Source of the DNA: Flavobacterium sp. 1355
GTDB taxonomy: Bacteria; Bacteroidota; Bacteroidia; Flavobacteriales; Flavobacteriaceae
Length of the DNA: 64,000 nt
Reading direction: 5' to 3'
NCBI RefSeq assembly: GCF_017833415.1
Contig: NZ_JAFICC010000011.1
Location: forward strand, 124,001-188,000
The translations under genes were made by a program, and so were the position numbers. This document shows positions 41,206 to 50,219 of the stretch, in pieces. The notes beneath the pieces were generated by a model that searched no databases, was not told the origin of the DNA, and saw nothing but the letters and a program-made list of their open reading frames with translations. The stretch's first letter is position 1; the number at the start of each line of letters is the position of its first letter.

Positions 41206-42774
41206 ATGAAAAATTTAAAAATAAATAAACGATTTACTGCAGAATTGCCTGCAGATGTTAACGAAACCAATGAAATTCGTCAGGTTTCGAATGCGCTTTT
41301 TTCATACGTAAATCCTGTTAAACCTTCAAATCCGGTATTAATTCATGCATCAGAATCTGTGGCAGAATTAGTTGGGATTGATAAAGACGAAATTCAGTCA
41401 GAATCGTTTCTAAATGTTTTTTCCGGAAAAGAAATTCTTCCGGAAACCCGCCCCTTTGCAATGTGTTACGCCGGGCATCAATTTGGAAACTGGGCCGGGC
41501 AATTGGGAGATGGGCGTGCTATAAACTTAACCGAAGTGGAGCATGAAAATAAGTTTTTTATGCTTCAGTTAAAAGGCGCAGGAAAAACTCCATATTCCAG
41601 AACAGCAGATGGTTTGGCCGTTTTACGCTCTTCAATAAGAGAATATTTGTGTGCCGAGGCCATGCATTATCTGGGCGTTCCCACTACCCGATCACTTTCT
41701 TTGATTCAGTCTGGTGATGAAGTTTTGCGTGATATTCTATATAATGGAAATCCTGCATATGAGAAAGGTGCTATTGTTTGCCGTGTTGCTCCATCCTTTA
41801 TTCGATTTGGAAGTTTCGAAATGCTAACTGCCAGAAATGAATTAAAAAATTTAAAGCAATTTACAGAATTTACAATCAGGAATTATTTTCCTGAAATTAA
41901 AGGTGAGCCAAAAGAACAATATATACAGTTCTTTAAAAAGGTAGCAGATACAACGCGTGAAATGATTTTACATTGGCAAAGGGTTGGATTTGTACACGGA
42001 GTTATGAATACCGATAACATGTCAATTCACGGAATCACGATTGACTACGGCCCATATGGATGGTTAGAAAATTATGACCCAAATTGGACACCCAATACAA
42101 CAGACAGCCAACACAGAAGATATCGTTTCGGAAACCAGCCACAAGTTGCTCAATGGAATTTATATCAATTAGCAAATGCACTCTATCCTTTAATTAATGA
42201 GGCAAAACCTCTTGAAAATATTTTGGAGTCTTTCATGAATGATTTTAGTGAAGATTATAAAGTTATGTTTTTAAGTAAATTAGGAATCTTTACTTCTATT
42301 GAAACTGACAGTGAACTTATTGTTGATTTAGAGGAAAACCTTCAGTTATCGGAAACCGATATGACAATATTTTTTAGGAATTTAGGCAAAATAAAAAAAG
42401 AAGATTCTGCTGAAATAGCTTTAGAAAAGATTAAAGATGCATTTTACATTCCAGATGAAATTGCAAATAATGTGCTCGAAAATTGGAAAACCTGGTTTAC
42501 TTTATACCTGCAACGATTAAATACAGAAGAACTTTCTGATGAGGATCGTCAGGCAAAAATGAACAAAATAAATCCAAAATATGTTTTGCGAAACTATATG
42601 GCGCAATTAAGTATTGATGCTGCAGATAAGGGTGATTTTTCTCTGGTTAGCGAATTGTATTTACTGCTTCAAAATCCATACGATGAACAGCCTGATATGG
42701 AAAAATGGTTTGCAAAAAGACCCGATTGGGCGAGATCTAAAGTGGGTTGTTCTATGCTTTCTTGTAGTTCTTAA
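41206..42774 (+). CDS. selO: SelO-type protein adenylyltransferase (YdiU family)
   Basis: A 522-residue pseudokinase-fold AMPylator. Motifs: YAGHQFGNWAGQLGDGRAI (about 88-106), LKGAGKTPYSRTADGLAVLRSSIREYLC, GVPTTRSLSLI, and VHGVMNTDNMSIHGITIDYGP (about 264-284). It ends in VGCSMLSCSS, a cysteine-containing tail like the redox-active end of E. coli SelO. It transfers AMP to proteins under oxidative stress. Pairing with msrA fits a redox role. Confidence 0.92.
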   Translation: MKNLKINKRFTAELPADVNETNEIRQVSNALFSYVNPVKPSNPVLIHASESVAELVGIDKDEIQSESFLNVFSGKEILPETRPFAMCYAGHQFGNWAGQLGDGRAINLTEVEHENKFFMLQLKGAGKTPYSRTADGLAVLRSSIREYLCAEAMHYLGVPTTRSLSLIQSGDEVLRDILYNGNPAYEKGAIVCRVAPSFIRFGSFEMLTARNELKNLKQFTEFTIRNYFPEIKGEPKEQYIQFFKKVADTTREMILHWQRVGFVHGVMNTDNMSIHGITIDYGPYGWLENYDPNWTPNTTDSQHRRYRFGNQPQVAQWNLYQLANALYPLINEAKPLENILESFMNDFSEDYKVMFLSKLGIFTSIETDSELIVDLEENLQLSETDMTIFFRNLGKIKKEDSAEIALEKIKDAFYIPDEIANNVLENWKTWFTLYLQRLNTEELSDEDRQAKMNKINPKYVLRNYMAQLSIDAADKGDFSLVSELYLLLQNPYDEQPDMEKWFAKRPDWARSKVGCSMLSCSS

Positions 42775-42782
42775 AGTTTTTT

Positions 42783-42840
42783 TTTGCCACGAATTTCACG
42801 AATATTTTAAAACTAAATAATTCGTGAAATTCGTGGCAAA
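42783..42840. terminator. Long bidirectional terminator hairpin
   Basis: A perfect 21-bp stem: TTTGCCACGAATTTCACGAAT (42783-42803) and its complement (42820-42840) with a 16-nt loop. T-runs at both ends suit convergent selO and the ypdA-like gene. The length and sequence make me suspect a dispersed genomic repeat. Confidence 0.85.
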
Positions 42841-42843
42841 CCT

Positions 42844-43806
42844 TTATTTAGTAATGCAATCAACAATCATATTGGCATGAATTCTTGAATTTTCAATAAA
42901 CCATTTATGCGTCTGCATTCCGCCACAAACGACGCCGGCTAGAAACAAACCTTTCACATTCGTTTCCATTGTTTCAGGATTATACGTTGGGATTTTTAAT
43001 TCATCATTAGAAAGTTCAATCCCCATATTTTCAAGAAACCTTAAGTCTGGCTTATAGCCGGTTAGGGCTAAAACAAAATCATTTTTTATGGTAATTTTTC
43101 CGTCTGGAGTGTTAATTTCGACTTCGCTCTCTCTTACTTCAGTAAGATTTGATTCAAAATAGGCCTTAATACTTCCTTCGGCAATTCTGTTTTCAATATC
43201 CGGTTTTACCCAATATTTTACACGATTATTGATTTCGTTTTTACGAATTACCATAGTGACGTTTGCTCCTTTTCTCCAGCATTCCAGTGCGGCATCAACA
43301 GAAGAATTATTTGCTCCTACAACCAAAACGTTTCTAAAAGCATATTCATGCGCTTCTTTATAATAATGACGAACTTTTGGCAGCTCCTCACCTTTTATAT
43401 TCATGTTAATCGGAATATCATAAAATCCGGTTGCAATAATTACATTTTTACAGCTGTATATATTTTTATCTGTTACAATTTTAAAAGATTTATCTTCCTG
43501 TTTTTTAACTTCAGAAACTTTTTCAAATAAATTAATATTGAAATTAAAATAGCGATGAATATTTCGATAATATTCTAAAGCTTCCTGACGTCCGGGCTTA
43601 GGAGCCAGACAGTTAAACGGAATATCACCAATCTCAAGTCTTTCTGCCGTAGAGAAAAAAGTCATATACAATGGATAATTGAAAATGCTGTTTACAATTG
43701 CTCCTTTTTCTATAATGAGATAACGTAGATTTTTCTTTTGGGCTTCTATGGCGCAGGCCAGACCAATTGGACCGCCTCCGACAATAATTAAATCATATTC
43801 TGTCAT
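42844..43806 (-). CDS. YpdA-like FAD-dependent disulfide reductase
   Basis: A 320-residue flavoprotein. FAD motif: DLIIVGGGPIGLACAIEA (residues 4-21). NAD(P) motif: VLVVGANNSSVDAALECWRKGANV (about 165-188). The end ETNVKGLFLAGVVCGG is the conserved FAD redox end. It lacks the CxxC of thioredoxin reductases, as in YpdA, which reduces bacillithiol disulfide. Whether this organism makes bacillithiol is not shown in the window. It lies 7 bp after the CYTH gene. Confidence 0.85.
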   Translation of the reverse strand: MTEYDLIIVGGGPIGLACAIEAQKKNLRYLIIEKGAIVNSIFNYPLYMTFFSTAERLEIGDIPFNCLAPKPGRQEALEYYRNIHRYFNFNINLFEKVSEVKKQEDKSFKIVTDKNIYSCKNVIIATGFYDIPINMNIKGEELPKVRHYYKEAHEYAFRNVLVVGANNSSVDAALECWRKGANVTMVIRKNEINNRVKYWVKPDIENRIAEGSIKAYFESNLTEVRESEVEINTPDGKITIKNDFVLALTGYKPDLRFLENMGIELSNDELKIPTYNPETMETNVKGLFLAGVVCGGMQTHKWFIENSRIHANMIVDCITK

Positions 43807-43813
43807 AACGGTT

Positions 43814-44284
43814 TTATTTCCAGTCTTTAAAGGGATTTTTACTTAAATAGGAATTGTAATAACGTTCATCATTGGTAACCTCTTCTCCAAGCCATTCCGG
43901 TTTTTCAAAAGACTCCGTTTCAGATTTCAGTTCAATTTCAGCCATGATTAAGCCTTCGTTATCACCATAAAATTCATCAATTTCAAAAACATGATTTCCT
44001 GATCTTACTTCAAAACGCGTCTTTTCAATTTTTCCTTTTTCGCATAACTTAAGCAATTCCTCGGCTTCATCAACCGGAATTTCATTTTCCCATTCAAAAC
44101 GGGTCATTCCGCCATGCTGCCCAATTCCCTTAATAGTAATAAATCCTTTCTGGCCTTTAATTCTAACGCGTACAGTTCTTTCAGGAATAGAGCTAAGATA
44201 TCCCTGTGCTATTTTATTTTGAGTAAAAGCCTGTTCTTTAAAATCCTCTGATTTTACAAGAAACTTTCTTTCAATTTCAACCAT
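43814..44284 (-). CDS. CYTH domain protein (adenylate cyclase/triphosphatase-like)
   Basis: A 156-residue protein with the CYTH signature EIERKFLVKS (residues 3-12), VRVRIKGQKGFITIKG, RFEWENEI and FEIDEFYGDNEGLIMAEIEL. CYTH enzymes hydrolyse triphosphates or act as class IV cyclases; short bacterial forms are mostly inorganic triphosphatases. The ATG at 44284 aligns with family starts; an upstream ATG at 44320 adds 12 residues. Confidence 0.87.
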   Translation of the reverse strand: MVEIERKFLVKSEDFKEQAFTQNKIAQGYLSSIPERTVRVRIKGQKGFITIKGIGQHGGMTRFEWENEIPVDEAEELLKLCEKGKIEKTRFEVRSGNHVFEIDEFYGDNEGLIMAEIELKSETESFEKPEWLGEEVTNDERYYNSYLSKNPFKDWK

Positions 44285-44517
44285 TTTGATATGTAAATTT
44301 ATTTTATGCAAGTTACTCATTTTTATTGAGTCGCTGTATTTGACATTTTCTAAACTTTCTTTATAAATCTAATATGTTTTAACGTTTGAATTTATTAAGT
44401 TAACTGATTGTTAACCAATTACATGTTTGTTTTTTACTACATTTGATATCTCCAAAATTTACTATTCAATTCAGAACTCACAACTTTTAGTGAAATATTA
44501 ATCAAAATTATACAACG

Positions 44518-45063
44518 ATGAATCTGCCATATTTTTTAGTACCCGCACTAGTTGGCTTAATCTGTGGAATTTTAGGTTACATACTAGGAAGAATGAATTC
44601 AAAAAATGATGATTCATTAACATCATCATTACAAGCTGAATTGGATGCCAGCAAGGCACACGTAAAAAATCTTACGACCAGAGTTATGGCTTTGGAAGGT
44701 GAATTAACGTATAAAGAAATAAGTAATACAATAGAGCCGCCTGTTGCCGCCGAACCTATTTTGTCATTTGATAGTTCTTTAGCGTCTCAAAGTTTAAGCA
44801 AGGAAGTAACAGAAAATGACTTTAAAATTATTGAAGGAATAGGACCAAAAATAGAGAAATTATTAAATGATGCTGAAATCAAAACCTGGCGTGATCTATC
44901 AGAAGCATCAATAGAGAAACTACAAGAAATCCTGGATACCGGAGGTGAAAATTATGGGATCCATAACCCGACTACGTGGTCAAAACAAGCTTTGTATGCT
45001 TATGAAGGTAAATGGCAGGAATTAAATGATTGGCAGGAAAATTTAAGAGGAGGAAAAGAATAA
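44518..45063 (+). CDS. Membrane-anchored helix-hairpin-helix protein
   Basis: A 181-residue protein. N-terminal TM helix YFLVPALVGLICGILGYILG (residues 5-24), a coiled-coil-like stretch SLQAELDASKAHVKNLTTRVMALEGEL, then a helix-hairpin-helix DFKIIEGIGPKIEKLLNDAEIKTW (about 100-123). It resembles the DUF4332/LMBD-like HhH proteins that are common in Bacteroidota. The HhH usually binds DNA backbones without sequence preference, but in this membrane form it may mediate protein contacts. Function unknown. Confidence 0.8.
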   Translation: MNLPYFLVPALVGLICGILGYILGRMNSKNDDSLTSSLQAELDASKAHVKNLTTRVMALEGELTYKEISNTIEPPVAAEPILSFDSSLASQSLSKEVTENDFKIIEGIGPKIEKLLNDAEIKTWRDLSEASIEKLQEILDTGGENYGIHNPTTWSKQALYAYEGKWQELNDWQENLRGGKE

Positions 45064-45092
45064 TTATAAAGCTAAAAGTTATTTTATTTTTT

Positions 45093-46130
45093 TTAAAGGA
45101 AAGACGATTCCCATTTCTTCGATTTATTGTACCATAATTGTCCATCCAAAACTTCCAGCGGGCAATCAAAATTGTTAGTATAGAGTGCCCCTGTTCCTAA
45201 TCCCTGCGGAATTTTAGCGTTTTGTAAAAAAGTCCATTGTGCAATTGCGTTTAGTCCAATATTGCTTTCTAGTGCAGATGTAATCCACCAGCCAATATTA
45301 TATTGATTTGCAAGAGTTATCCATTCGTGAGTTCCTCTAAAACCTCCTATAAAACTTGGTTTGAGAATAATATATTGTGGCTTGATTTTTTGCAGTAGTT
45401 TTTCTTTTTCATCTGCAGAAAAAATACCTATCAATTCTTCATCCAAAGCAATAGGAAAAGGTGTCACTTTACACAAATCTGACATCTCTTTTATATAACC
45501 TTTTTTAATAGGTTGTTCGATGCTATGAAGTTGAAATTGATTAAGTTGATTAAGCTTATCTAAAGCTTCATCTAAACCAAATGCGCCATTTGCATCTACT
45601 CTGATTTCTATCTGCTCAGCAGAAAAGTGGCTTCGAATGGATTGGAGCAATTCAAGTTCTTTCTGAAAATCAATGGCGCCGATTTTTAGTTTTATGCAAT
45701 TAAATCCGTGTGCTAGTTTTTCTTCTATTTGCTCTTTCATAAAAGAAGCTTCACCCATCCAGACCAAACCGTTAATTGTAATTGATTTAGAATTATTGGT
45801 AAAATCAGAAGGAAACAGCAGATAAGGATTTTCGCTTTTTAAGGATAAAAAAGCCATTTCGATACCGAATTGAATAGAGGGAAATTCAGGCAAAGCTTCC
45901 CAAAGTTTTTGGGCTCCCAAATGGATATTTTCGCAAACCCATTTTAATTTTTCTTCATAATCAGGACGATCATCAGCACTTAATCCTCTCAAAATACCAC
46001 ACTCGCCTATGCCCTTTTTACCGTTTTCTTCTAAAACAATAAACCATGTTTCTTTTTCGGTCATAACACCTCTCGACGTTCCTGACGGGCGCTTAAATTC
46101 GAGCATGTATTTGTGGTAATTCGCGAGCAT
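45093..46130 (-). CDS. menC: o-Succinylbenzoate synthase (MenC, enolase superfamily)
   Basis: A 345-residue enzyme that dehydrates SHCHC to o-succinylbenzoate in menaquinone synthesis. Superfamily residues: KLKIG (Lys in CIKLKIGAIDF), metal Asp in IRVDANGAFG, Glu in SIEQPIKKG, Asp in IALDEEL, and Lys in YIILKPSFIGG. It is the most distal men gene of a minus-strand set (menD, menB, menA, menC). Confidence 0.88.
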   Translation of the reverse strand: MLANYHKYMLEFKRPSGTSRGVMTEKETWFIVLEENGKKGIGECGILRGLSADDRPDYEEKLKWVCENIHLGAQKLWEALPEFPSIQFGIEMAFLSLKSENPYLLFPSDFTNNSKSITINGLVWMGEASFMKEQIEEKLAHGFNCIKLKIGAIDFQKELELLQSIRSHFSAEQIEIRVDANGAFGLDEALDKLNQLNQFQLHSIEQPIKKGYIKEMSDLCKVTPFPIALDEELIGIFSADEKEKLLQKIKPQYIILKPSFIGGFRGTHEWITLANQYNIGWWITSALESNIGLNAIAQWTFLQNAKIPQGLGTGALYTNNFDCPLEVLDGQLWYNKSKKWESSFL

Positions 46131-46155
46131 TTTTGATTATAAATTAGAAAGATTT

Positions 46156-47361
46156 CTAGAAAAGTTTTAGCACTTTTTCATAATCTTTAGATTGTATTCC
46201 GGCTTTTTGAAAAACTGCAAAATCTAGTTTTGTTTTTTCTGTCCAGCTAAGGCTGTCCGTAACATTTTGATTTTGGTATTTCTTATAAATTGATTTTGCG
46301 GTACTGTAATCGTCGTTCAAAAGATATACGTGTGCCAGGTTTAGTTTTACCAATAGTTCTGTATCATCAAGCTTTTGTCCTTCGGTAAGCGCTTTTATTG
46401 CTTTTGCATATTGTTTGGTCAAAATGTAGCAGTATCCAATTGAACTGTAATCCAGTGCGGTAGCTTTTCCGTCATTAATGATGGTATTTAATTTTGGAAT
46501 CGCTTCGTTATATTTTTGTTGTTTCATCAATGATGCTATCTGGGCACGAAGATCATTATAAACATTTTTAGAAATATCGGCATCATTATAACAGGCGTTC
46601 CCAAAATCCTTATAAACTTTATTTTTTTCGATTGGCAATAATTTCTGAAATTCAGAATAACGATATTGTTTTATTATCTTGTTTAAGATGCAAACACAAA
46701 AATCATCCGAATTGGCCATTTTTTGAGCCATCGTTGATGTCTTGCACAAACTTATAATTTCATTTTTATTATCCTGATTCCAGCCTCTGTTTAGTTTCGA
46801 ATCGACCCACGGCACAACTTCTAAAACTATTTTTTGGCTCAAAATCCAGTTTTTGCTTTCAAAACCAAACCAGATTGTTGTCGTATTTTGTTTTAGGCAT
46901 GAGGATTTATCCAGTGACAATCTTTTGGCATCTTTGCTTACAGGCTCAGACTGAACAAAACAAGCGACATCTGTTTTTCCTTCTGCAACATATTTTTTTG
47001 CATCTTCATTTGTAGTAAAAATAGAATACGTGCACTTGTCATCTCCGGAAATCTTTGACATCAAAAAAACAGCTCCTGCAGATCCCTGACCAATTCCGTA
47101 AGGATCCGGAATGGCTTTTAGTACAGAAACCAGGCTACTTGTCATTTCCTGATTTTTATCTAAAAGTGTTATTCGATAAACAATTTCTGTGGTTCCGACA
47201 GGTAAATCCTCTGTGTTTATGGCAACGCGGTCTCCTGCAGAAACCAAAAATTCTTTTGTAGTAGCACGTTCTTTGTCCCAATAACCGTCTTTTTGTGCAT
47301 AAGTGCCATAAAAAGAAATAACTGATAGGAATAAAAATATTTTTTTGAAAGTCATATTCAT
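46156..47361 (-). CDS. Exported TPR protein of unknown function
   Basis: A 401-residue protein with signal peptide (KKIFLFLSVISFYGTYAQ). The N-terminal part is beta-rich with CFVQSEPVSKDAKRL. The C-terminal 130 residues have two to three TPR units (YNEAIPKLNTIINDGKATALDYSSIGYCYI, YAKAIKALTEGQKLDDTELLVKLNLAHVYL). It sits between menC and the metal hydrolase on the same strand; the link to menaquinone is positional only. Starts at the first or third codon both fit. Confidence 0.75.
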   Translation of the reverse strand: MNMTFKKIFLFLSVISFYGTYAQKDGYWDKERATTKEFLVSAGDRVAINTEDLPVGTTEIVYRITLLDKNQEMTSSLVSVLKAIPDPYGIGQGSAGAVFLMSKISGDDKCTYSIFTTNEDAKKYVAEGKTDVACFVQSEPVSKDAKRLSLDKSSCLKQNTTTIWFGFESKNWILSQKIVLEVVPWVDSKLNRGWNQDNKNEIISLCKTSTMAQKMANSDDFCVCILNKIIKQYRYSEFQKLLPIEKNKVYKDFGNACYNDADISKNVYNDLRAQIASLMKQQKYNEAIPKLNTIINDGKATALDYSSIGYCYILTKQYAKAIKALTEGQKLDDTELLVKLNLAHVYLLNDDYSTAKSIYKKYQNQNVTDSLSWTEKTKLDFAVFQKAGIQSKDYEKVLKLF

Positions 47362-47426
47362 TAATTTTTAGCAGTAGTATTAATCATATTTTCAATTCGC
47401 TTTTCAGCCTCGGCTTTTGAATTCCA
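47361..47426 (-). pseudogene. Short coding remnant overlapping the TPR gene start (TAATG)
   Basis: Upstream of the TPR gene, on the same strand, a frame reads W-NSKAEAEKRIENMINTTAKN and stops at TAA, which overlaps the next ATG as TAATG. A stop precedes the tryptophan (47427-47429) and no start codon is in frame, so only the C-terminal end of a gene seems to survive. The dispersed repeat at 47505-47582 lies on its lost side. The parent gene cannot be named. Confidence 0.3.
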
Positions 47427-47504
47427 TTATAAAAATCTTTAACAAATATATAATGAATCATCATTCCATATATCAATTGGTTGATTTATTGTTGGCTGAT
47501 ATGA

Positions 47505-47582
47505 CTAGCCCTGATGGAAGCGGTATCCTTTTGGGGTGGGGTTCACCCCAAAAGATATAGCGGACAGCAGGAAACAGCTCCT
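47505..47582 (+). repeat. Dispersed intergenic hairpin repeat, copy B
   Basis: CTAGCCC, then AGCGGTATCCTTTT (47519-47532), a hairpin GGGGTG...CACCCC, then AAAAGATATAGCG (47550-47562) and GACAGCAGG. Two blocks of 14 and 13 nt match copy A at 38830-38918 in inverse orientation, with one mismatch and none. No gene occupies the 47427-47590 gap apart from this. Confidence 0.7.
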
Positions 47583-47590
47583 GAAAAAAA

Positions 47591-48268
47591 TTATAATTCT
47601 ATTGATTCTCCAATTCCAAGAAGCATTAAATCTTTTCCTTTATCAAAAAATTTACGAATAGATTCTTCGTGGTTAATCTCGATATATCCGAAAGTATCAT
47701 AATGATAGCCAAGAATTTTATCACATTCTACAAAATCTGATGCGATGATAGCATCTTCTACATCCATTGTAAAATTACTTCCGATTGGCAGGATTGCTAA
47801 ATCCAGTTTTGTTCTCAACGGAATAAGTTTCATGTCGTATGTGAGTGCTGTGTCTCCGGCAATATAAATATTTTTATGTTCTCCTTCGATTACGAAACCT
47901 CCCGGATTTCCTCCATAACTTCCGTCTGGGAAAGAACTGGAATGAATTGCATTTACATATTTTACTGTTCCAAAATCAAATTTCCAGGTACCGCCATGAT
48001 TCATTGGGTGCGCATTGAAACCCAATTTTGCGTAATGGCTTGTTATTTCGGCATTAGAAACAATAACTGCATTTGTTCTTGCAGCAATAGCTTCTACATC
48101 TAAAACGTGGTCGCCATGTGCATGCGTAAGTAAAATATAATCTGCTTTTAAAGTATGTATGTCGATTGCCGAAGCTTGTGGATTTCCGGTTATAAAAGGA
48201 TCTACAATAATATGTTTCCCTCCAACTTCTATCCCTAAAGATGCGTGTCCGTAAAAAGTAATTTTCAT
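47591..48268 (-). CDS. Metal-dependent hydrolase, MBL fold (UPF0173 type)
   Basis: A 225-residue metallo-beta-lactamase-fold protein. Zinc motif THAHGDHVLDVEAI (about residues 48-61), further ligands in AIHSSSFPDGS-like loop, YIAGDTALTYD and ILGYHYDTFGYIE. UPF0173 proteins are short, soluble hydrolases with unknown natural substrate. It lies 28 bp after menA on the same strand. Confidence 0.87.
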   Translation of the reverse strand: MKITFYGHASLGIEVGGKHIIVDPFITGNPQASAIDIHTLKADYILLTHAHGDHVLDVEAIAARTNAVIVSNAEITSHYAKLGFNAHPMNHGGTWKFDFGTVKYVNAIHSSSFPDGSYGGNPGGFVIEGEHKNIYIAGDTALTYDMKLIPLRTKLDLAILPIGSNFTMDVEDAIIASDFVECDKILGYHYDTFGYIEINHEESIRKFFDKGKDLMLLGIGESIEL

Positions 48269-48296
48269 TTTGAAAGATTTTATAGTTGAACTTATG

Positions 48297-49259
48297 TTAT
48301 CTTCCGCCTAAGAAGAGATTTACAATAATATCTGATATCAATGATATCATACAGATTGTTAACAGCAATGAAAGTAGAAATGTACTCAAAGCCACTTTTT
48401 TTAATTCAGGATCTAATAATTTAGGTTCCTTATTTTTAGAAACAGTAATTAAATGTTTGGTTAAAGGGATATAGGCCAATAAAAATAAATACTGATCAAA
48501 ACGGTAATCGCTTAAAATAGCAAATACAACAACAAGAACCATTGCAGTAATGATTAAGGCAAAATGGTATATTTTAGCTTTTTTGCCGCCAATTTGTACC
48601 ACAATTGTATTTTTGCCTGATTTTTTGTCTGATTCTTCATCTCGCATATTGTTCAGGTTTAAAACGGCAACACTTAACAAACCAATTGCAACTGCAGGTA
48701 AAATTAAAACCGGATCAACTTCTTTTGAATATAAAAAGTTAACACCCAAAGTACTTACCAGTCCGAAGAATACGAACACAAATATATCTCCGTATCCTCT
48801 ATAGCCATAGGCCGAATTTCCTACTGTATAACGAATTGCCGAAGCTATTGCTGCAATTCCTAATAAAAGAAAAAAGATAGAATATCCGAAATTTGATTGC
48901 CCAAAAGCAAAATAAATTAAGGTTACAGCTGATAATAGTGTCAACAATGAAGTAATGATGATTGCTTTTTTCATGGCCTGTGGTGTAATTACACCACTCT
49001 GAATTGCTCTTTTTGGACCAACTCTGTCTTCATTATCAGTGCCTTTTACGCCATCTCCGTAGTCATTTGCAAAGTTTGATAAAACCTGCAGACCTAGTGT
49101 TGTTAAAAGTGCAAAACCAAAAATTTTCCAGCTAAAAACTTCTGTTGGTGTATTGATGGCTTCTGTTGGGTTTGATAGTGCATAGATACTACCCACAATA
49201 ATTCCGGAAACTGATAAAGGCAATGTGCGCAGTCTGGCGGCTTCAATCCAATGTTTCAT
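48297..49259 (-). CDS. menA: 1,4-dihydroxy-2-naphthoate polyprenyltransferase
   Basis: A 320-residue polytopic membrane enzyme that prenylates DHNA to demethylmenaquinone. The first Asp motif is SNFANDYGDGVKGTDNEDRVG (about 62-82); the second is LNNMRDEESDKKSGKNT (about 205-221). About eight to nine TM helices. It lies about 100 bp after menB. Confidence 0.9.
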   Translation of the reverse strand: MKHWIEAARLRTLPLSVSGIIVGSIYALSNPTEAINTPTEVFSWKIFGFALLTTLGLQVLSNFANDYGDGVKGTDNEDRVGPKRAIQSGVITPQAMKKAIIITSLLTLLSAVTLIYFAFGQSNFGYSIFFLLLGIAAIASAIRYTVGNSAYGYRGYGDIFVFVFFGLVSTLGVNFLYSKEVDPVLILPAVAIGLLSVAVLNLNNMRDEESDKKSGKNTIVVQIGGKKAKIYHFALIITAMVLVVVFAILSDYRFDQYLFLLAYIPLTKHLITVSKNKEPKLLDPELKKVALSTFLLSLLLTICMISLISDIIVNLFLGGR

Positions 49260-49362
49260 TTATAATTTTATTTTGTTTAATTTTTTGTTTCAGGTTTCAC
49301 GTTTCAAGTTTTTGATTCTGGCTAGACAACCTTAAAACCCGAAACTTGATACTTTTTTGCTT

Positions 49363-50196
49363 TTATGGAAGCCATTTATTTTCTCCGAAATTTGGTTTTC
49401 TCTTTTCTAAGAATGCGTTTCTTCCTTCTTTGGCTTCTTCTGTCATATAAGCCAGACGTGTTGCTTCTCCGGCAAACACCTGCTGACCAACCATTCCGTC
49501 ATCTGTAAGGTTCATCGCAAATTTTAGCATTTTTATAGAAGTTGGTGATTTTTGCAGGATTTCCTGAGCCCATTCGTATGCAGTAGTTTCAAGTTCGTCA
49601 TGCGGAATTACTGCATTTACCATTCCCATATCCATTGCTTCCTGAGCTGAATAATTTCTTCCTAAAAAGAAAATTTCGCGAGCTTTTTTCTGCCCTACCA
49701 TTTTGGCAAGATAAGCTGATCCGTAACCACCATCAAAACTGGTAACATCTGCATCTGTCTGTTTAAATATGGCGTGCTCTTTACTTGCCAGCGTCATGTC
49801 ACAAACAACGTGCAGACTATGTCCGCCGCCTACAGCCCAACCGGGAACAACTGCAATTACCACTTTTGGCATAAAACGAATTAAACGCTGAACCTCAAGA
49901 ATATTTAACCGGTGCTGACCATCTTCTCCAACATAACCCTGATGCCCACGCGCATTCTGATCACCTCCGCTGCAAAAAGAATATACTCCATCTTTTGTTG
50001 ATGGGCCTTCTGCAGAAAGCAAAACTACTCCTATCGAAGTGTCTTCCTGTGCGTCATAAAAAGCCTGGTACAGTTCTGAAGTTGTTTTAGGACGAAAAGC
50101 GTTTCTGACATTGGGTCTGTTAAAAGCAATTCTTGCAACTCCGTTACATTTTTTATAGGTTATATCTTCAAATTCTCTGGCAGTTATCCAATCCAT
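49363..50196 (-). CDS. menB: 1,4-dihydroxy-2-naphthoyl-CoA synthase
   Basis: A 277-residue crotonase-fold enzyme that closes the second ring of menaquinone. Motifs: YSFCSGGDQNARGHQGYVG (about residues 72-90), VVPGWAVGGGHSLHVVCDMTLAS (about 116-138), TDADVTSFDGGYGSAYLAKMVG with the conserved Asp/Ser. Length is that of MenB. The 5' side is a long gene-free region. Confidence 0.93.
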   Translation of the reverse strand: MDWITAREFEDITYKKCNGVARIAFNRPNVRNAFRPKTTSELYQAFYDAQEDTSIGVVLLSAEGPSTKDGVYSFCSGGDQNARGHQGYVGEDGQHRLNILEVQRLIRFMPKVVIAVVPGWAVGGGHSLHVVCDMTLASKEHAIFKQTDADVTSFDGGYGSAYLAKMVGQKKAREIFFLGRNYSAQEAMDMGMVNAVIPHDELETTAYEWAQEILQKSPTSIKMLKFAMNLTDDGMVGQQVFAGEATRLAYMTEEAKEGRNAFLEKRKPNFGENKWLP

Positions 50197-50219
50197 TTCT
50201 ATTTGTTTAGTTTTAAATA

